64,000 nucleotides of DNA from Clostridium_AD sp050717545 (GTDB lineage: Bacteria > Bacillota > Clostridia > Clostridiales > Clostridiaceae). The position numbers and the translations under genes were made by a program. Positions 60,525 to 64,000 of the stretch are shown here, one piece after another. How positions within the stretch are numbered: the stretch's first letter is position 1; each line of letters starts with the position of its first letter. The notes beneath the pieces are model-generated. The model was not told the DNA's origin and did no database searches. It worked only from the letters and a program-made list of their open reading frames with translations. The stretch is from positions 1-64,000 of the forward strand of contig NZ_JBOITN010000017.1 in assembly GCF_050717545.1 (NCBI RefSeq), written 5' to 3'.

Positions 60525-61040
60525 ATGACGGGATTATTAATTTTTGTTGGATTAATTCTAGTGATTTTAAATATTTTAGGTATAAAAAAACAGAATAAAT
60601 CTTTTAACGGAGTGCTAGGAAATGCTATGGAAAATGTCCAAGATTATGACATTGAACTAGGCGAACTTAGACGAGAATTTTCTGAGAGTATATTGGAACT
60701 TCAAAGTGAAATAATGGGACTAAAAGAAATTATAGAGAAGAACAATATAATAGCGAAAGATTATGATGATTTAATATATAAAGGTATTACTAAAACAGAT
60801 ATAGAATTGCATGATCAGAAGGTTAACAATGAAGAAGTTAATCAGGGAATTTATGAAGAGGGTAAAAATTATGATGGTCAAAATGAAATTATTATAAATA
60901 AATCTCAAAATAGTAATAGTGTTAAGGTTGACGAAATAAAAAGACTATTTAGTGATGGACAAACTGTAGATAAAATATCAGAAATATTGCATTTAGGTAA
61001 GGGGGAAGTACTATTAATAAAAGATTTGTATGTAAGATAA
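60525..61040 (+). CDS. SwrB-like membrane-anchored coiled-coil protein
   Basis: 171 residues from ATG 60525 behind TTGGAG; a GTG at 60516 overlaps that site. A single membrane helix at 1-20 (MTGLLIFVGLILVILNILGI), a charged coiled coil (LGELRREFSESILELQSEIM, then KEIIEKN) and a short C-terminal motif (KRLFSDGQTVDKISEILHLG, KGEVLLIK). The architecture, size and place after sigD match Bacillus SwrB, which helps basal-body maturation. Sequence similarity outside the C-terminal motif is weak, so orthology is inferred. Confidence 0.65.
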   Translation: MTGLLIFVGLILVILNILGIKKQNKSFNGVLGNAMENVQDYDIELGELRREFSESILELQSEIMGLKEIIEKNNIIAKDYDDLIYKGITKTDIELHDQKVNNEEVNQGIYEEGKNYDGQNEIIINKSQNSNSVKVDEIKRLFSDGQTVDKISEILHLGKGEVLLIKDLYVR

Positions 61041-61240
61041 AAAAAATAATAGACTTCTTAAGTGATAGGAAACTTCTAGTAGGGATAGGAATAGGGCTGA
61101 TTATGGCTTCTGTTTTATTAACAGGTGCAAAGATAAATTATGAAATGGGTAAAGGAAAAATTGAGATTAAAGCTAGAGGATACGGAATGCGTTACCCCGA
61201 TGAGATGCCAATAATTACGACTAAGGATGTGAAAAAATGA
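61013..61240 (+). CDS. Probable small membrane protein with an ATT start, before flgF
   Basis: An open frame from 61001 to TGA 61240 has no ATG, GTG or TTG before 61103, but a strong Shine-Dalgarno (TAAGGGGGAAG, 60998-61008) lies just in front of ATT 61013. From there the product is 75 residues: basic N-terminus (NKRFVCKIKKIIDFLSDRK), a membrane helix (LLVGIGIGLIMASVLL) and a polar tail (EIKARGYGMRYPDEMPIITT). The stop overlaps the flgF ATG (ATGA), as in coupled genes. A start at ATG 61103 would cut the helix. Function unknown. Confidence 0.6.
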   Translation: MNKRFVCKIKKIIDFLSDRKLLVGIGIGLIMASVLLTGAKINYEMGKGKIEIKARGYGMRYPDEMPIITTKDVKK

Positions 61241-62019
61241 TTAGAGGTCTTTATACAGCAGTAACAGGACTCATAACCGGAGAAGCTAAACAAAGCACAG
61301 TTACTAATAATATAGCAAATGCGAATACAATTGGATTTAAAAGTGATGATCTTTCTATTAAAAAATTTGATGATGTATTAATTCAAAACTATGATAAAGT
61401 TGTAAATGGTCAAAATATTAAGACTACTATTGGGTCACTTAGTATGGGAAGTAAAATAGATGAATTAAACACAAATTTCGCCCAGGGAACTTTTCAAGCA
61501 ACAGATAAAACCACAGATTTTGCAATAGATGGAAGCGGCTTTTTTACAGTACAAAGGGATGACGGAATAACCACTAAGGATTACTATACTAGAAGTGGGA
61601 ATTTTCATATTGATGGAACAGGTTTTTTAGTTAGCGACAGTGGGGATAAGGTTTTAGGGACAAATAAAGCGACCAATGCTGTAGAACCTGTCTATGTTGG
61701 AAGTGGTAAACTTCAAGTGGAAAGTGACGGAAATATTTCTATTGATGGTCAAAATCTATATAAATTTAATACTGTAGATTTTCAAGATTATAATAGTCTA
61801 CAAAAGGTTGGAGATAATTTGTTTGACGGCGCAAATCCTATTCAAAATGCAAATATTATTGTAAAACAAAACACATTAGAAAAATCTAATGTAAATGTTA
61901 CAAATGAAATGGTAAATATGATGACAATTATGAGAAATTTTGAATCCAATCAAAAAATTATACAATCTATCGATGAGACTTTGGGAAAAGCTGTTAATGA
62001 GGTAGGCACTGTTAGATAA
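61237..62019 (+). CDS. flgF: Flagellar basal-body rod protein FlgF
   Basis: 260 residues with rod-family ends: MIRGLYTAVTGLITGEAKQS, TVTNNIANANTIGFKSDDLS at the N-terminus and EKSNVNVTNEMVNMMTIMRN, FESNQKIIQSIDETLGKAVN at the C-terminus; FAIDGSGFFTVQRDDG in the middle. Of the two rod genes here, this one fits FlgF (FlhO in Bacillus) by order. Its ATG overlaps the stop of the small membrane gene. Confidence 0.88.
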   Translation: MIRGLYTAVTGLITGEAKQSTVTNNIANANTIGFKSDDLSIKKFDDVLIQNYDKVVNGQNIKTTIGSLSMGSKIDELNTNFAQGTFQATDKTTDFAIDGSGFFTVQRDDGITTKDYYTRSGNFHIDGTGFLVSDSGDKVLGTNKATNAVEPVYVGSGKLQVESDGNISIDGQNLYKFNTVDFQDYNSLQKVGDNLFDGANPIQNANIIVKQNTLEKSNVNVTNEMVNMMTIMRNFESNQKIIQSIDETLGKAVNEVGTVR

Positions 62020-62046
62020 AAGATATATATTAGGAGGTGGCAAAAA

Positions 62047-62844
62047 GTGTTAAGACTTTTATGGAATAGCCAAAGTTCTATGGCAGCGCAGCAAGAAAAA
62101 TTAGATGCTATATCAAACAATATTGCAAATGTAAATACTAATGGGTATAAAAAACTGGATGCAAATTTTAAAGACCTGGTTTACGAGACGCTTGACAGAA
62201 AAGGATACCCAGTATCCAAAGCTGAAGATGGGAAAGCCATACTTCAAAATGGTACTGGGGTTAGGGTAGGTGAGTGGACAAGAGATTCTACTCAAGGGGC
62301 TGTTACTCAGACTAGTATCTCAACTGACCTGGCAATAGATGGTAGCGGTTATTTTGAAGTGACTTTGCCGGATAATAGTAAGGCCTATACCAGATCAGGT
62401 AATTTCCTAGCTAATTCAGGTGGAAATATAGTTGATGAAAATGGAAATAACTTAGGAATAGTAGATGGTCAGGGCAATGATATTAATACGGTGAATGGTC
62501 CTTATAAGTTTACTGCTAATAATTTTAAGGTTGATTCAAGTGGAATTGTAACTATAAAAGAGGGTAATACGCAGACAGCTGTGGGCGAAATAAAAGTTTC
62601 AAATTTTATAGGTGATAGTTCAATGATTTCTGTAGGAGATAATTTGTTTGCGCCAAAGTCCGGTCAGGTTGTAGTGCAAAGCACGGATTTTTCTGTTATG
62701 CAAGGATACTTAGAACAATCTAATGTTGATATTGCAACAGAAATGACGGATATGCTAATTACTCAAAGAGCTTTTCAACTTAGTTCTACTACTTTAAAGA
62801 CTGCAGATGAAATGTGGCAAATGGCTAATAACTTGCGTAAATAA
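62047..62844 (+). CDS. flgG: Flagellar basal-body rod protein FlgG
   Basis: 265 residues, GTG start behind AGGAGGTGG. MLRLLWNSQSSMAAQQEKLD, AISNNIANVNTNGYKKLDAN, LAIDGSGYFEVTLPDNSKAY and the C-terminal QSNVDIATEMTDMLITQRAF, QLSSTTLKTADEMWQM match distal rod proteins (FlhP in Bacillus). It is the last gene of the long operon; a terminator follows. Confidence 0.9.
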   Translation: MLRLLWNSQSSMAAQQEKLDAISNNIANVNTNGYKKLDANFKDLVYETLDRKGYPVSKAEDGKAILQNGTGVRVGEWTRDSTQGAVTQTSISTDLAIDGSGYFEVTLPDNSKAYTRSGNFLANSGGNIVDENGNNLGIVDGQGNDINTVNGPYKFTANNFKVDSSGIVTIKEGNTQTAVGEIKVSNFIGDSSMISVGDNLFAPKSGQVVVQSTDFSVMQGYLEQSNVDIATEMTDMLITQRAFQLSSTTLKTADEMWQMANNLRK

Positions 62845-62868
62845 AGTGTTTACTTCCAGATAGTACTT

Positions 62869-62896
62869 AGACATGCTTTTATTGGCATGTCTTTTT
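62869..62896 (+). terminator. Terminator after flgG
   Basis: AGACATGC (62869-62876) pairs perfectly with GCATGTCT (62885-62892) and a T-run follows. It closes the flgB-to-flgG run. Confidence 0.9.
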
Positions 62897-63009
62897 ATAA
62901 GTTTTAAATAATTAAAAATAAATAATTAAGAATAAAATAGTTTTAATTGAACACTTGCTTTCATATATTATTAGTAAAGGCTTCAATAATAAGCTATAGG
63001 GGGATGAAA

Positions 63010-63789
63010 ATGGGGATAGGATATTTAGTTGGTTGTTTATTTAGTATATTGCTGTGGAGATTTGATAGACAAGGTGTTTTTAATTTTATTAATAAGAAAT
63101 TAAATAAAAAAATTAAAAATGTTTATCAACTACAATTAATATATTTTTGTATTTTAATTTTTATATATATTGGTCTTAACCTATTAGAAAAACATTTTTT
63201 TATTAAAAATGAACAAGTATACAATGCAGTTACAGCTTTTATAGTAATAGATATAAGTAATACAGAGAGAAAAAATTTAAAAAAGTCTGATAAAAAATAT
63301 TTTTATGATACAATATCCACTATATCTACAGCACTTATATGTGGATTCATAGCACCTTTATTATGTATTTTAATAGTAGGAAATGTTACTGCTATTATAT
63401 TTGCTATAATCTATAATTTATCACTTAACGATAATCTGAATATAATTAACAAGGTTAAATCTATTGTTATAATAATCCCATCATTAATTGCTGAAATATT
63501 TTTATATATGATTTATGTTTTAAGAAATAGAAATTTTAAGATAAATTTCAAAGGGGATTTTATAAGTAATCTTTGGAAAATACCTTTATTAAATATTGAT
63601 ATTTTAGCTGCTTATATAGAATCTGTTAATTTCTATTTTCATTATAATGGTAACAATATGCATTACTTAAAAAGTTATGGCGATTATAGTGGCAAAATTG
63701 ATGATCTATGCATTAAGGATTATTTAAGCATTAGTTATTCTATATGTTTTATTGTTTTTGCTATTTTCGTTGTTTTTGAACTAATATAA
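63010..63789 (+). CDS. Multi-pass membrane protein, remotely CbiB/CobD-like
   Basis: 259 residues from ATG 63010 behind ATAGGGGG; an ATG at 63004 is also possible. At least five hydrophobic segments, including LVGCLFSILLWRF, IYFCILIFIYIGLNLL, LICGFIAPLLCILIVG, SIVIIIPSLIAEIFLYMIYV and a C-terminal ICFIVFAIFVVFELI. The central segment (YDTISTISTALICGFIAPLL, then a G...A...N pattern) resembles the core of cobalamin-biosynthesis CbiB/CobD membrane proteins, but length and conserved charged residues differ. Function cannot be assigned. Confidence 0.6.
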   Translation: MGIGYLVGCLFSILLWRFDRQGVFNFINKKLNKKIKNVYQLQLIYFCILIFIYIGLNLLEKHFFIKNEQVYNAVTAFIVIDISNTERKNLKKSDKKYFYDTISTISTALICGFIAPLLCILIVGNVTAIIFAIIYNLSLNDNLNIINKVKSIVIIIPSLIAEIFLYMIYVLRNRNFKINFKGDFISNLWKIPLLNIDILAAYIESVNFYFHYNGNNMHYLKSYGDYSGKIDDLCIKDYLSISYSICFIVFAIFVVFELI

Positions 63790-63824
63790 GAATAAAACTA
63801 TTATAACAAATATTTTATACACGA

Positions 63825-63874
63825 AAAAAAGTATATATTAATAGTATTGCAATACTATTAATATATACTTTTTT
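63825..63874. terminator. Convergent terminator: 50-bp perfect palindrome
   Basis: Two perfect 25-base arms meet at 63849/63850, with A6 at one end and T6 at the other, so the hairpin can stop transcription from both sides. It lies between the + strand membrane protein and the minus-strand gene at the window edge. Confidence 0.9.
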
Positions 63875-63881
63875 CATTTTT

Positions 63882-64000
63882 TTATAGTGTGCTAAATGCA
63901 GCTGTAATAGGAGGTATAACTTGTTTTTTTCTTGAAACTATACCAGGAATATATACGCCTTCATTAGTTAGCGTAACAGCAAAGGCTTTTGACACAATAT
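63882..64000 (-). CDS. C-terminus of an unidentified minus-strand protein
   Basis: The minus strand is open from the window edge to TAA at 63882-63884, giving IVSKAFAVTLTNEGVYIPGI, then VSRKKQVIPPITAAFSTL. The stretch reads like a genuine protein end and its stop is next to the convergent terminator. I do not recognise the family from these 38 residues. Confidence 0.55.
   Translation of the reverse strand, partial: IVSKAFAVTLTNEGVYIPGIVSRKKQVIPPITAAFSTL

Overview
The window looks like a low-GC, AT-rich Firmicute, most likely a Clostridium sensu stricto species. Supporting signs are strong AGGAGG ribosome binding sites, many GTG/TTG starts, a FliR-FlhB fusion, the FliW-CsrA pair, CheC/CheD-type chemotaxis, and a pyruvate:ferredoxin oxidoreductase-like C-terminus at the left edge. 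The species cannot be named from the sequence alone. Almost the whole window is one flagellum and chemotaxis locus, mostly on the + strand.

Layout. (1) 1-2475: the end of a PFOR-like gene, a Cys/His-rich DUF1292 protein, a HAD phosphatase and a class IV aminotransferase. (2) 2579-13189: fapA-cheW-cheD-cheB-cheR-cheA-cheC-cheY-cheW-fliM-fliY, that is, signal transduction plus the switch complex. (3) 13192-13447: a 256-bp imperfect palindrome, then a terminator and a sigma-D-type promoter. (4) 13687-21701: flgM-flgN-flgK-flgL-fliW-csrA-flaG-orf-fliS-fliD-fliT-like, the late axial proteins with their chaperones and regulators. (5) 21727-28931: flagellin with a structured leader holding a CsrA-type site, a 1407-residue glycosyltransferase/TPR/methyltransferase protein, and a nucleotide-sugar dehydrogenase; this looks like a flagellin-modification segment. 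(6) 28932-35457: an accessory island with two truncated yjfB-like genes, direct and REP-like repeats, an MNT/HEPN pair on the minus strand, a broken REP-associated transposase, an AAA-ATPase fragment and an SNF2 helicase cassette. (7) 35626-36468: a second, divergent flagellin. (8) 36903-62844: a long run from flgB through export, motor, hook, flhF/flhG, a PilZ protein, sigD, a swrB-like gene and a probable unannotated small membrane protein to flgF and flgG. (9) 63010-64000: a multi-pass membrane protein and the end of a convergent minus-strand gene, separated by a 50-bp perfect palindrome.

How it works together. Early genes build the basal body, export gate and hook. FlgM would hold back SigD until hook completion. 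SigD-type promoters lie in front of flgM and of the flagellin. FliW-CsrA would then tune flagellin translation through the leader hairpin. CheA/W/Y/B/R/C/D and the CheC-like FliY control rotation, and a YcgR-like PilZ protein links motor output to cyclic di-GMP.

Most distinctive observations: FliK (1211 residues) carries five tandem copies of a 178-residue unit with an exact 534-bp period; the one-polypeptide flagellin-modification enzyme; the long palindromic element between fliY and flgM; a small membrane-protein gene that seems to use an ATT start behind a strong Shine-Dalgarno; and a repeat-ridden island that has truncated at least three small genes.
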